Below are positions 7,597 to 14,987 of a DNA stretch of 32,396 nt, one piece after another; the first letter of the stretch is position 1, and the number at the start of each line of letters is the position of its first letter. The stretch is from contig JAAYAT010000071.1 in NCBI GenBank assembly GCA_012719225.1, positions 1 through 32,396 on the forward strand, read 5' to 3'. A model generated the notes under the pieces. That model worked only from the letters and a program-made list of their open reading frames with translations. It was not told the origin of the DNA and did no database searches. Made by a program: the position numbers and the translations under genes. This DNA comes from Verrucomicrobiaceae bacterium. GTDB lineage: Bacteria; Verrucomicrobiota; Verrucomicrobiia; Verrucomicrobiales; DEV007.

Positions 7597-8112
7597 ATGA
7601 AAAAAAGCGCCGCACCGGCAAAGCAGGACAATCGGAAGACGACCCGCAGCCTCAAGGAGAAAAGCGAGGGCAAAACAAAACGCGTCGGCAAAACGAAGTC
7701 CGGTGCCGCCTCCCCGGCGGGAGCGAAAGAGCGCGTCGCCGGGATCGGTGAACCCATTCAAGAGCGGCTCCACGAAGTGGTCGATACCGCCGTCGCCGGA
7801 GTGGAACGACGGGTCGATTTCTATGTCCAACGCGCTTCCGACCGAATCCGCGAGATCGAAAAGACCGGCCACGAAGCGGCCCGGAAATTGTCCCCGCAAC
7901 AGCCCGAAGCGCTCACCGACACCATCGAGTACCTCGCCGGTCAAATCGGGGGACTCGCCGACTATTTCGAACGGCGGGAGGCCCGCGACATTCTCGACGA
8001 CACCCGGCGGCTCATCCGCGAACACCCCGTGCCCACCCTCGGTGCCTTCGCTCTCCTCGGGATCACCGCCGGGCGCGTCCTCCTCGCCGAGCGCGACGCA
8101 CCGACCCGATGA
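7597..8112 (+). CDS. YqjD/ElaB-like (DUF883-type) membrane-anchored protein
   Basis: The 171-residue protein has a very basic lysine-rich N-terminus (1-45) and a long amphipathic helical middle. It ends with a single hydrophobic segment (VPTLGAFALLGITAGRVLLA) preceded by IREHPVPT. That layout resembles the DUF883 proteins YqjD and ElaB, which sit at the inner membrane through a C-terminal anchor and bind ribosomes in stationary phase in E. coli. The lysine-rich head also resembles histone-like tails. The ATG at 7597 begins MKKSAAPAK. It leads a three-gene set with the YqjE-like and DUF3618-like genes; the next gene starts 42 bases downstream. The sequence similarity is to the layout and the HPVP anchor motif; function is inferred. 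Confidence 0.75.
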   Translation: MKKSAAPAKQDNRKTTRSLKEKSEGKTKRVGKTKSGAASPAGAKERVAGIGEPIQERLHEVVDTAVAGVERRVDFYVQRASDRIREIEKTGHEAARKLSPQQPEALTDTIEYLAGQIGGLADYFERREARDILDDTRRLIREHPVPTLGAFALLGITAGRVLLAERDAPTR

Positions 8113-8154
8113 TTCGCCCTTTTCCCCTCCCCTCCCGACCTCAACCCGCAGAAC

Positions 8155-8694
8155 ATGTTCACCCGCAACCATCCCTCACCCCCCGCAGAGTTTCCCTCCG
8201 AACCGGGGGAGGAGCCGTATCCGTTTCCCCGCTCCGGACCGGAGCCAGAACGGGAACCGGAACCGGAGCCGGAGCCGGGCCTCGTCGAACTGCTCCCCCA
8301 GCTGCTCGAGGATCTCCGCACTTGGATGACTCTCGAAGGCGATCTCGCACGCACCGAACTGTCGGAAAAAACCCGGGCTGCCCTGCGCGGACTCGTCGTC
8401 GCGGCGACCGGATTGGCCCTCTTCCTCTGTGGCGGACTCGCGATCCTGTTGGCGACAGGCTTCGCCGTGAGCGGACTGCTCGCGCGCGCCGGAGTGGACC
8501 CCGCGTTTTCCCACGCCCTCGGTTTCCTCGCCTCTGGGCTGGTCGGTGCCCTGAGCGGCTGGTTCGCGATGGACAAGGCCAGAGCGGTCCTTACGCCCGC
8601 TCGCTTGATACCCTCGCGCACGACCACGGCGCTGCGCCGCGCCCTTCACCTCCAACCCCACGACGAAAATGAGCAGAACCCTCCGTCGCCCTGA
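8155..8694 (+). CDS. YqjE-like phage-holin-superfamily membrane protein
   Basis: The 179-residue protein starts with a Pro/Glu repeat tract (PEPEREPEPEPEPG, about residues 29-42). A helical segment (LLPQLLEDLRTWMTLEGDLARTELSEK) typical of the YqjE/PF07332 superfamily follows. Two membrane helices span about 80-105 (VVAATGLALFLCGGLAILLATGFAV) and 120-142. The polar C-terminus is short. These small inner-membrane proteins commonly neighbour YqjD-type genes, as here. The gene overlaps the following DUF3618 gene by 26 bases, indicating one transcript and coupled translation. The PEP repeat is an unusual addition. The family call rests on the membrane topology and the conserved amphipathic segment before it. 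Confidence 0.78.
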   Translation: MFTRNHPSPPAEFPSEPGEEPYPFPRSGPEPEREPEPEPEPGLVELLPQLLEDLRTWMTLEGDLARTELSEKTRAALRGLVVAATGLALFLCGGLAILLATGFAVSGLLARAGVDPAFSHALGFLASGLVGALSGWFAMDKARAVLTPARLIPSRTTTALRRALHLQPHDENEQNPPSP

Positions 8695-9391
8695 CGATCA
8701 CAACGGACACATCAGCTCCGCGGAAATCGTCGAAGACCTCAACCGAACCCAACAACGCATTGATTCCACCCTCAACCTGATCACCTCCAAAATGAATCCC
8801 AAATCCATCGGCTCAGAACTCGGAGCCTACCTCGTCGACACGATCCATCATTTCGAACTCGAAGATCTCAGGCACTTCGCTTCCCGCACCGCCGACCGCA
8901 CCGGCCAGTTCATCAAGGAGCACCCCGTCCCGGTGTTTTTCGGATGTCTCGCCGTGGCCTCCTGCCTACTCGGCCGCAACGGACGGAGCCACCCCCACGA
9001 AGAAGAGGAGGAGTCTCACGGACGGCTCCGCACCGCGGCCGGGAACGCCGCCGCCACGGCCTCGGCTACGGCGACACGTGTCTCGGCCGCCGCCGCGCGC
9101 GAGGCCAAGGCTCTCGCCAGCACCGCCCGATCCACCCGCCATGCCGTTTCCGAACGCGCCGGCGAGGGCGTCGAAAAACTCGACGAACTGGCGCACCGGA
9201 CCTCTGACAGAATCGCCGGAGCGGCCCACCGAACCGCCGACGTCGCCCGCGAATCCTCCGCCCGGCTGCGCTCCGCCGCCACCGATACTGCGGAAACCCA
9301 TCCGCTCGGCATGGCCCTCGGCGCGCTCGCCGTGGGATTTCTGACCGCCCTCGTCCTCCCCGGACCGGGAAGAGAAAAAGGGGACTCCTGA
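8669..9391 (+). CDS. DUF3618-like membrane-associated protein
   Basis: The 240-residue protein opens with ISSAEIVEDLNRTQQRIDSTLNLITSKMNP, very close to the DUF3618 signature of Asp/Arg-rich helix followed by a membrane-linked region. A hydrophobic segment follows at FIKEHPVPVFFGCLAVASCLLG (about 77-98), sharing the KEHPVP anchor motif with the first gene of the operon. Residues 105-210 are an alanine-rich coiled repeat. A second hydrophobic segment (LGMALGALAVGFLTALVLPG) ends the chain. Its ATG lies within the 3' end of the YqjE-like gene. The alanine-rich helical stretch resembles LEA/apolipoprotein-like stress proteins, which suits the context. No catalytic function is suggested. Confidence 0.78.
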   Translation: MSRTLRRPDDHNGHISSAEIVEDLNRTQQRIDSTLNLITSKMNPKSIGSELGAYLVDTIHHFELEDLRHFASRTADRTGQFIKEHPVPVFFGCLAVASCLLGRNGRSHPHEEEEESHGRLRTAAGNAAATASATATRVSAAAAREAKALASTARSTRHAVSERAGEGVEKLDELAHRTSDRIAGAAHRTADVARESSARLRSAATDTAETHPLGMALGALAVGFLTALVLPGPGREKGDS

Positions 9392-9465
9392 GGTTATCTG
9401 AAAACTTGGCGCAAAGAGGTATAGGCTACGCGCACCGGTCGTGAACGTCGCAACACGCTACCGAC

Positions 9466-9663
9466 TCACCGCGAGGAAGTGGGCGAGTCGCTGCGGCTGA
9501 GAATGATGTAGATACCGTGAATGATCCCGGGAATATACCCCAGCAACGTGAGCACCACATTGATCCAAAACGGAGCCTTCCATCCGACCTGGAGAAACAC
9601 TCCGAGGGGAGGAACGAGGATGGCCATCAGGATTCGGACAAAGTCGCGACTGTTCTCTTTCAT
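9466..9663 (-). CDS. Pmp3/UPF0057 (YqaE-like) small membrane peptide
   Basis: This 65-residue protein is a clear UPF0057/Pmp3 member: ILMAILVPPLGVFLQVG forms the first helix, WINVVLTLLGYIPGIIHGIYII the second, and the PPLGVFL and GYIPGIIH motifs are intact. In yeast and plants Pmp3 relatives affect membrane potential and salt tolerance, and bacterial YqaE is stress-linked. The ATG at 9663 has AGAGGAT just before it. A sigma-70-like promoter lies at 9720-9748. It is convergent with the DUF3618 operon, so it is its own transcription unit. It adds to the envelope-stress theme of the island. Confidence 0.93.
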   Translation of the reverse strand: MKENSRDFVRILMAILVPPLGVFLQVGWKAPFWINVVLTLLGYIPGIIHGIYIILSRSDSPTSSR

Positions 9664-9719
9664 ATCCTCTTACAGTAAAGCGGAAAAGATACCAAGCGGA
9701 CCAATTTTATCACAACCCA

Positions 9720-9748
9720 CTTATACTGTGTGAATTGCAGTTTTCCAA
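9720..9748 (-). promoter_or_regulatory. Sigma-70-like promoter for the Pmp3 gene
   Basis: On the minus strand TTGGAA (9748-9743) and TATAAG (9725-9720) are separated by 17 bases, matching -35 four of six and -10 five of six. The predicted start is near 9713, giving a leader of about 50 bases before the ATG at 9663. Confidence 0.5.
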
Positions 9749-9815
9749 AGACTCGTTTCCGCCTCTCCTCGGAACCTTTTGTCAGGCATTCTGCACACCT
9801 CGCCCGAAAAATGCA

Positions 9816-11720
9816 TCATCTTTCCACCCGCAGTCTCGAGGCCAGCACCACGACCGCCGAGACCGCGTCGCCCAGAGACGTCACCACCTCGTCCGCACCG
9901 CATTCTTGCAAAACCGTCCCGCCGTCCCCGTTTCCGCTCTCACTTCCGCCGGCCACTTCGCGGAGCGCCACCACCATTTTGATTTCGGGGAACCGGGTCC
10001 GCAGTTTGACACAGAGATAACGCACTTGATAAAAAGTGGTGGGTGTCACCGCGAGGAGACAGACCACTTCCGCCGAAGCCTCTTTGATCCAGCCAAGCAG
10101 CTCGCCCGAGACGAGCTTGGCCGGTGCGTTCCCCGCCTCGACGCCCCGCCGGTGCAGCAAATTCACCAGCATATCGCCGGCCAGTTCATCGCGAAAGGAA
10201 CTCACCGGAACACAAAAAATCCGGAGACTTTTTCCCGACTCCGCCGGGGGCTCGGGATTATCCTGACCGAAACGCAATTCGAGATCCTCGATGACCGCGC
10301 CAACCCGTCGATGCAGGCGGACGAGTCCCTTCCTCGAGAGCATCTCCTCGCGATAGTCCGACTCCGCGGTGGAGAGCACCGGCAGGAGCACGGACTCGTA
10401 GAGATCTTCCTCGGAATGTTCCTCCAAGTACTGATCGACGAACTCGAACTCCTCCCCCTCCCCTCGCCGTTGCAGCCATTGGTAGCATTCCTCCGCCGCA
10501 CTGAGAGGGCGTTCGTCACTCAAGAGGACGCTGAAAAACGATCGGCGCGGGATATGCCGTCCCATGACCACGAAACACACCGTGATCGGGGTGGCCAGCA
10601 CCAGCCCGACCGGCCCCCACAACCAGGTCCACGCGAGCGCGGCCACGATCAGGGCGATGGGGGTGACTCCGGTGGTCGAACCATAGAGGAGAGGTTCCGC
10701 GACATTGTTGCTGATCAGTTCGAGCAGGATAAAAAGGGAGATTGTCAGGATAGGTGCCATCCAGCCGGGCGAAACGACGAGGGACATGAGGATGGGAAAC
10801 AGCGCCCCGATCCACGGCCCCACGTAGGGAATGAAGCGCAGCACGGTACACAACGCACCCCAGAGGATCGCATTGGGCACGCCGATGAAATAAAGTCCCA
10901 CCGCGACGGGAATGCCGTAGGTGACGTTCACCACCAACTGCATGAGGAGGTATCGCGCGACGCTGGCCCCCGCCTCGTCCATCGCCCGCGAAGTCTCGCT
11001 GATACGTCCCTGGCCGACCAGGCGGAGGATGCGATGGCGCAGATCCTCCCGCCGCAGCAGCATGAAAATGAGCAACAGCACGACCAACGCGGCCGTGGCG
11101 AGGGATTCCAGGACCGGGGCGAGGACGAACTGGACCATCTCCAAGCGTTCGTTTTTTCCACTCACCACCTCCACCGGGGTGGCGGGCACCTCCCCGGCGT
11201 CTGTTTCCGGCTCCGATGTCGATGTCGTTTCCCTTCCGTTCGCGGAGGACCCGGCATTGTTTTCGCCCAGGCTTTCGCCTTCGCCTTCCTCTTCGGAGCT
11301 CGATCCGCTTTGCAGGACACCGGCGAGATCTTGTTTCCAGGCATCGACCGTCTCCGTGAGACGACCCGTGAAGCGGAAGCGAGGCAGTTGGATGCCGCGC
11401 AGCTTGGAGCTGATGTTTTCCTTGTATTCCGGTAGTTGCGATGCCAAATCCACGGCCTGGCGGGTGAGCACGGTGCCGACGAAACCGGCCGCGCAAAAGA
11501 GCATCGCGACCACGAAGAGGACCGATCCGACCCGCCCGAGAAACCGGTGCAACTTGGTCACCAGCGGAGCGAGCAGGAAGGTCAGGAGCGCGGCGAGAGC
11601 CAGAGGGATGAGAAGCTCCCGCCCGAAATACAAGACTCCGAAAACAAAAGCGGTCAGGAGAAGATTGGAAATCATCTCCAGCGACTCGGCCGCCGGAACC
11701 TTCTTTCGGGGGATGAGCAT
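9816..11720 (-). CDS. AI-2E family transporter with C-terminal soluble domain
   Basis: The 634-residue protein matches the AI-2E/PerM permease family (PF01594): an N-terminal helix cluster (about 20-90, FLLAPLVTKLHRFLGR), then a polar domain. A long acidic Ser/Glu-rich insertion follows near 150-190, and then the C-terminal membrane block with GVPNAILWGALCTVLRFIPYVGPWIG and the late GPVGLVLATPITVCFVV segment. Relatives export small molecules or drive sodium/proton exchange. After about residue 410 the chain is soluble and ends (about 498-634) in a Rossmann-like unit resembling a B12-binding fold, without visible cofactor residues. The ATG at 11720 follows the OmpA-like stop by seven bases, so the two form an operon. 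Substrate unknown. Confidence 0.87.
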   Translation of the reverse strand: MLIPRKKVPAAESLEMISNLLLTAFVFGVLYFGRELLIPLALAALLTFLLAPLVTKLHRFLGRVGSVLFVVAMLFCAAGFVGTVLTRQAVDLASQLPEYKENISSKLRGIQLPRFRFTGRLTETVDAWKQDLAGVLQSGSSSEEEGEGESLGENNAGSSANGRETTSTSEPETDAGEVPATPVEVVSGKNERLEMVQFVLAPVLESLATAALVVLLLIFMLLRREDLRHRILRLVGQGRISETSRAMDEAGASVARYLLMQLVVNVTYGIPVAVGLYFIGVPNAILWGALCTVLRFIPYVGPWIGALFPILMSLVVSPGWMAPILTISLFILLELISNNVAEPLLYGSTTGVTPIALIVAALAWTWLWGPVGLVLATPITVCFVVMGRHIPRRSFFSVLLSDERPLSAAEECYQWLQRRGEGEEFEFVDQYLEEHSEEDLYESVLLPVLSTAESDYREEMLSRKGLVRLHRRVGAVIEDLELRFGQDNPEPPAESGKSLRIFCVPVSSFRDELAGDMLVNLLHRRGVEAGNAPAKLVSGELLGWIKEASAEVVCLLAVTPTTFYQVRYLCVKLRTRFPEIKMVVALREVAGGSESGNGDGGTVLQECGADEVVTSLGDAVSAVVVLASRLRVER

Positions 11721-11727
11721 CCGTGGG

Positions 11728-12501
11728 CTAACGGAAGAGGATGGTGAACTCGATCCGGTTCTGCATCGCGGCCCGTTCGCCGTCATCGGGCACGGCGGTC
11801 GGGGCCGGCTCGGTGACCACCTCGGGATTCAGGATCGTGAAACTCGACTCGGCCATGCCTCCTTTTTCTGTCATCCATTTGACCATCGCCACGGAGCGCG
11901 ACCACGCGAGATCCTTGTCGTGGAGGTTGGGCGCGAAGTGGTAGGTCAGCTGAATCTCCCGGGCGAGGGCCAACTGGATGTACTCGGCGATGAGAGTGAG
12001 CTTCTCCTCCGCGATTCTGTCGACGGTGGTGGTTCCTGCCCGGAAAACGTTTCCCACGTCCAGCGAAAGGGCGGCGCTCGTCCCGGTATCGAGGATGCCG
12101 AGTTCACGCTTCAGCTCTGCGAGGCGTTTCGCTTCGCCCACCGCGAGGGTGCGCGGCGGTTCGACCACGTCCCGAGCGGTCGCCGGGGTTTTGGGGATTC
12201 CGGCGGGTCCCACGACACGATTGGCAGTGGGCGCGGGGATGGCGTCGACGGGGCGGATCGGCGGCCGCACCAGCGGAGGCCCGGTCTGCTGCGGCGGAGC
12301 CGTCTCGCCGGGGGTGACCGGCTCCGGCTTGCCGTCGCGATCGGAGATCTGGATGGTATCCGGTCCGCCCTCGATGACGACGCTCTGGGCCGCCGCCATT
12401 CCTGGAAGGGAAAATACCAGCGCGAAAAACAACACGATGCGCGCGCCGGTCCGAACGCCGTGGGAGGAGGGGAGGAAGAGAAGGAGGGGTTTTGTCTTCA
12501 T
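11728..12501 (-). CDS. Secreted OmpA-like C-terminal domain protein
   Basis: The 257-residue protein has an N-terminal signal segment (hydrophobic IVLFFALVFSLPGMAAA, cleavage after AAA). A proline-rich linker covers about 40-110 and includes PPLVRPPIRPVDAIPAP. The C-terminal domain resembles the OmpA/MotB fold: NVFRAGTTTVDRIAEEKLTLIAEYI, then SRSVAMVKWM and a final NRIEFTILF, equivalent to the NRRVE motif. The usual peptidoglycan-contact Asp/Arg pattern is weak, so binding is uncertain. AGGAGG lies one base before the ATG, unusually close. A -24/-12-like element sits immediately upstream. The gene is followed after seven bases by the AI-2E transporter gene. Confidence 0.75.
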   Translation of the reverse strand: MKTKPLLLFLPSSHGVRTGARIVLFFALVFSLPGMAAAQSVVIEGGPDTIQISDRDGKPEPVTPGETAPPQQTGPPLVRPPIRPVDAIPAPTANRVVGPAGIPKTPATARDVVEPPRTLAVGEAKRLAELKRELGILDTGTSAALSLDVGNVFRAGTTTVDRIAEEKLTLIAEYIQLALAREIQLTYHFAPNLHDKDLAWSRSVAMVKWMTEKGGMAESSFTILNPEVVTEPAPTAVPDDGERAAMQNRIEFTILFR

Positions 12502-12514
12502 GCCTCCTATCCAA

Positions 12515-12530
12515 CGCAGATCCCGTGCCG
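12515..12530 (-). promoter_or_regulatory. Sigma-54-like -24/-12 element before the OmpA-like gene
   Basis: On the minus strand CGGCACGGGATCTGCG has GG and GC spaced by 10 bases and the shared GGCACG-N4-CTGCG pattern. The predicted start near 12504 would leave about three bases before the ATG and would put the AGGAGG outside the transcript. It could instead be a regulator site or a chance match. Confidence 0.4.
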
Positions 12531-12655
12531 CGGGGGTTCTCTTTGTGCAACCTTGTTGTGTTCAGCACCTTACCCTGTCCGCCGCCGGGACTCTGGGAGC
12601 GTCCCGCCGACTCCCTCCGTGCAGATTGCCCGCCCGGTCTTTGCCCCCGCGATGC

Positions 12656-12698
12656 AAAAAGCCCGCCCTCCGCGACTGAACCGTATCGCAGAGGGCGG
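12656..12698 (-). terminator. Rho-independent terminator after the DUF1236-like gene
   Basis: On the minus strand CCGCCCTC (12698-12691) pairs with GAGGGCGG (12670-12663), extended inside by GCG/CGC. GC and then TTTTT (12660-12656) follow. It lies about 48 bases after the stop of the secreted-protein gene at 12746. Confidence 0.8.
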
Positions 12699-12745
12699 AC
12701 AGGTTGTTCGGGCCAGACTTCCTTCGGGGGATGAGACCCGGGAGC

Positions 12746-13273
12746 CTATTGCAAACGAACGGTTCGAACGATGCGGTAGTTCGGGTCCATGTAATAGACC
12801 ATGTCGTTGTAATAGCGCACCGTGATGTTTTCCTCGGGGCGCGGCACCTCCACGAAGGTGGTGCGCTGTGCCTCGGGAATGACATAGCCTTCCACGAAGG
12901 CGGCGTTCGCCTCCGCCTGCAGCGCGGGATTCACATTCACCACCCGCACGATTTTCCACGAATCGGAATCGACGTAGTAGGCGCGTCCGGCGTGGTAGCG
13001 GATGACCACGTCATTCGATTCGAGCGGAGGCAGTTCCGTGAAATGGGTGTGATACTCCTTCGGAACGGTGTAGCCCTCCACGAAGGTGGATGTGACCTCC
13101 GGGGCCAGTATCTCGCGGGCGGCTTCGACGGCCCCCTCGCCTTTGATCTTCACTTTGTTGTCTTTGATTTTGATCTTCACATCGTCCTGGGCCAGAGCCG
13201 GAGGGGAGGCGGCGAACAGTCCGAGGGCGATCAGGCCGGAGCCGAGTGTTTTGATAATGAGGTAGGGTTTCAT
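12746..13273 (-). CDS. Small secreted protein with duplicated DUF1236-like domain
   Basis: The 175-residue protein carries a signal peptide (SGLIALGLFAASPPALAQ) with cleavage after ALA. A short Lys/Asp-rich strand region (DVKIKIKDNKVKIKG) follows, then two copies of a unit of about 48 residues at 64-112 and 126-172. Each copy reads FVEGY-x-(V/I)P near the start, then xxTxFxE(L/V)P, an (I/V)RY pair, YY(V/M)D and IVR(V/T)V. The unit resembles DUF1236, a periplasmic domain of unknown function. The ATG at 13273 has no clear ribosome binding site. A sigma-54-like element lies about 60 bases upstream and a strong terminator follows, so the gene is probably monocistronic and inducible. A periplasmic or surface location is predicted. 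Confidence 0.8.
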   Translation of the reverse strand: MKPYLIIKTLGSGLIALGLFAASPPALAQDDVKIKIKDNKVKIKGEGAVEAAREILAPEVTSTFVEGYTVPKEYHTHFTELPPLESNDVVIRYHAGRAYYVDSDSWKIVRVVNVNPALQAEANAAFVEGYVIPEAQRTTFVEVPRPEENITVRYYNDMVYYMDPNYRIVRTVRLQ

Positions 13274-13334
13274 GGGTTATCTGCTGTTGGTTTTTTCCGG
13301 ATGAAATGGGATCGCATCCGACTCTCCACAGCCG

Positions 13335-13350
13335 CGCACGATGTGTGCCA
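13335..13350 (-). promoter_or_regulatory. Sigma-54-like -24/-12 promoter element
   Basis: On the minus strand TGGCACACATCGTGCG has GG and GC spaced by 10 bases and a full TGGCAC half. The predicted start near 13324 gives a leader of about 51 bases to the ATG at 13273. It lies in the 193-base gap just downstream of the second sigma-54 activator gene. Confidence 0.55.
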
Positions 13351-13466
13351 GTGACCGGCAAGCCCCGTCCGCGCTCGCCCCGAAGGCCTTTCCGCCCCAG
13401 CGGGTAGGCAGCGCCATCCCGTACATTGCATCGTTCCCCCCGCGATCCGCACGGCGCGAACCCGAC

Positions 13467-14828
13467 CTACATTCCGAATTTTTTCCGTTTCCGGTAAAGG
13501 GTCGCCTGATCGATCCCGAGAATCTTGGCGGCTTGGAGGAGGTTTTCGGATCGCGCCACGACTTTCCGAATATGCTCCGTCTCCAGTTCTTCCAAGGTCA
13601 CTTCCGCGCCGGGCACCACCGAGTCCGCAGCGCCTCCCCCGTCTCCGTTCCCGGCGACGGCGACGGCATCACGCGGGGCGGGCAGGTCGTTCTCTTCGAT
13701 GAAACGGCCCCGCGTCAGGATGACCGCCCGCTCGATCGCGTTGCGCAATTCGCGCAAATTCCCCGGCCACTGGTGGGTCATCATCCGGGTCATCGCGTCC
13801 TCGCTGAAGCCCTCGAGATCCCGCCGCCCCTGCGCCGCGAAAAAGTTCAGGTACCTCTCCGCGAACACGCGCAGGTCGCCGGGCCGCACCCGCAGCGGAG
13901 GGATCGCCGTCGAGATGACATCGAGGCGATAGTAGAGGTCCTCCCGGAAAGTGCCCTCCGCGACGCACTTTTTCAGATCGCGGTTGGTCGCGGCGATGAC
14001 GCGGACATCGGCGGTGCGGAGCTTGTTTTCCCCGAGCCGCTCGTATTGGCGCTCCTGCAGCAAGCGGAGCAATTTCGGCTGCACGTCGAGCGGCAGCTCA
14101 CCGATCTCGTCGAGGAAAAGGGTCCCCTCGTTGGCCACGTGGACCTTTCCCCAGCTATCCCGGATCGCGCCGGTGAAGGCGCCCTTGACATGGCCGAACA
14201 GCTCGCTCTCCAGCAGATCCTTCGAGAGACTCGGGCAGGAGACGGTCACGAAAGGTTTGTCGCGCAGATGACTGCGGCGGTGGATCTCGCCGGCCACGAG
14301 ACTTTTCCCCGTGCCGCTTTCCCCGAGAATGAGAATGGAGGCCGGGGTCGCGGCGGCGCGGAAAAGGAGATCGAGGGTCTCCTTCATGCCGGGATCCTGC
14401 GATTCAAAAAACGGCGGCGGCGACTGCGTCGAAATCTCGGTCTCCAGCTCCTCGATCCGTTCCTGGAGCTGCCGCCATTGCCGCGCCCGACCCACCACGC
14501 TGCGCAACTTTTCAGGAGTGAACGGCTTTTCGAGATAGTCCATCGCCCCCGCCTGGATCGCCTGCACGGCGGTGGGAATGGTGGCGTCCGCCGTGAACAC
14601 GACCACGGCGGTGCCCGGATGGCGCTTCTGCATGTCCGGGAGAATGTCGAGGGCACTCTCCCCCCCGAGGTTCAAATCGATCAGAACGAGATCGAAATCC
14701 TCCTCCTTTAATCGGAGCATCGCGACGCCGCCATCGGACACCGCCTCGACGTAGTGGTCGTCCATTTCCAGGGCGACTCGGGTGCTGTCACGTACGGTTT
14801 TTTCATCATCGACGATAAGAATGTCCAT
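13467..14828 (-). CDS. Sigma-54-dependent NtrC-type response regulator, copy 2
   Basis: The 453-residue protein is a close paralogue of the regulator at 6067, with near-identical blocks throughout the receiver-AAA+ linker (RIEELETEISTQSPPP) and the AAA+ core. The receiver acceptor is Asp51 in LVLIDLN. Walker A is GESGTGKS (169-176), the sigma-54 loop is canonical GAFTGA (216-221), and Walker B is TLFLDEIG. The Fis-type helix-turn-helix (AAKILGIDQATLYRKRK) is nearly the same as in copy 1, so the two may bind similar sites. No kinase gene is adjacent. It is followed on the same strand by the DUF1236-like gene with a sigma-54-like element between. An insertion rich in Gly/Ala (VAVAGNGDGGGAAD) precedes the DNA-binding domain. 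Confidence 0.94.
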   Translation of the reverse strand: MDILIVDDEKTVRDSTRVALEMDDHYVEAVSDGGVAMLRLKEEDFDLVLIDLNLGGESALDILPDMQKRHPGTAVVVFTADATIPTAVQAIQAGAMDYLEKPFTPEKLRSVVGRARQWRQLQERIEELETEISTQSPPPFFESQDPGMKETLDLLFRAAATPASILILGESGTGKSLVAGEIHRRSHLRDKPFVTVSCPSLSKDLLESELFGHVKGAFTGAIRDSWGKVHVANEGTLFLDEIGELPLDVQPKLLRLLQERQYERLGENKLRTADVRVIAATNRDLKKCVAEGTFREDLYYRLDVISTAIPPLRVRPGDLRVFAERYLNFFAAQGRRDLEGFSEDAMTRMMTHQWPGNLRELRNAIERAVILTRGRFIEENDLPAPRDAVAVAGNGDGGGAADSVVPGAEVTLEELETEHIRKVVARSENLLQAAKILGIDQATLYRKRKKFGM

Positions 14829-14842
14829 TGGGTCTCTGCCGC

Positions 14843-14871
14843 ATCGTAGGTCGCATCGGCCCGATACTCAA
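14843..14871 (-). promoter_or_regulatory. Weak sigma-70-like promoter for the second regulator
   Basis: On the minus strand TTGAGT (14871-14866) and TACGAT (14848-14843) are 17 bases apart, each matching four of six consensus bases. The start would be near 14836, eight bases before the ATG. The match is modest. Confidence 0.3.
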
Positions 14872-14987
14872 ACCCGGAATGAGGGCAGCACCGCGCGGGG
14901 TGCGGGGAAGGCGGCTCGGGTGGATCACGCGAATCGGTCTCGACGCGGGAGAGACAAAAAGCGGCCCGGTGTCCTACCCTGCCTCGA

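Noticed and set aside
6007-8172. Long minus-strand open frame opposite the sigma-54 regulator
   Set aside because: The plus strand encodes a complete NtrC-type protein and a membrane protein; the antisense product has no recognisable features.
9735-11435. Plus-strand open frame opposite the AI-2E transporter
   Set aside because: The minus strand carries a typical AI-2E transporter; the plus product is rich in His/Gln/Arg/Asp with no domain.
12760-12775. GGTTCGAAC resembling a tRNA T-loop
   Set aside because: It is coding sequence for the C-terminus of the DUF1236-like protein, and no other tRNA arms are present around it.
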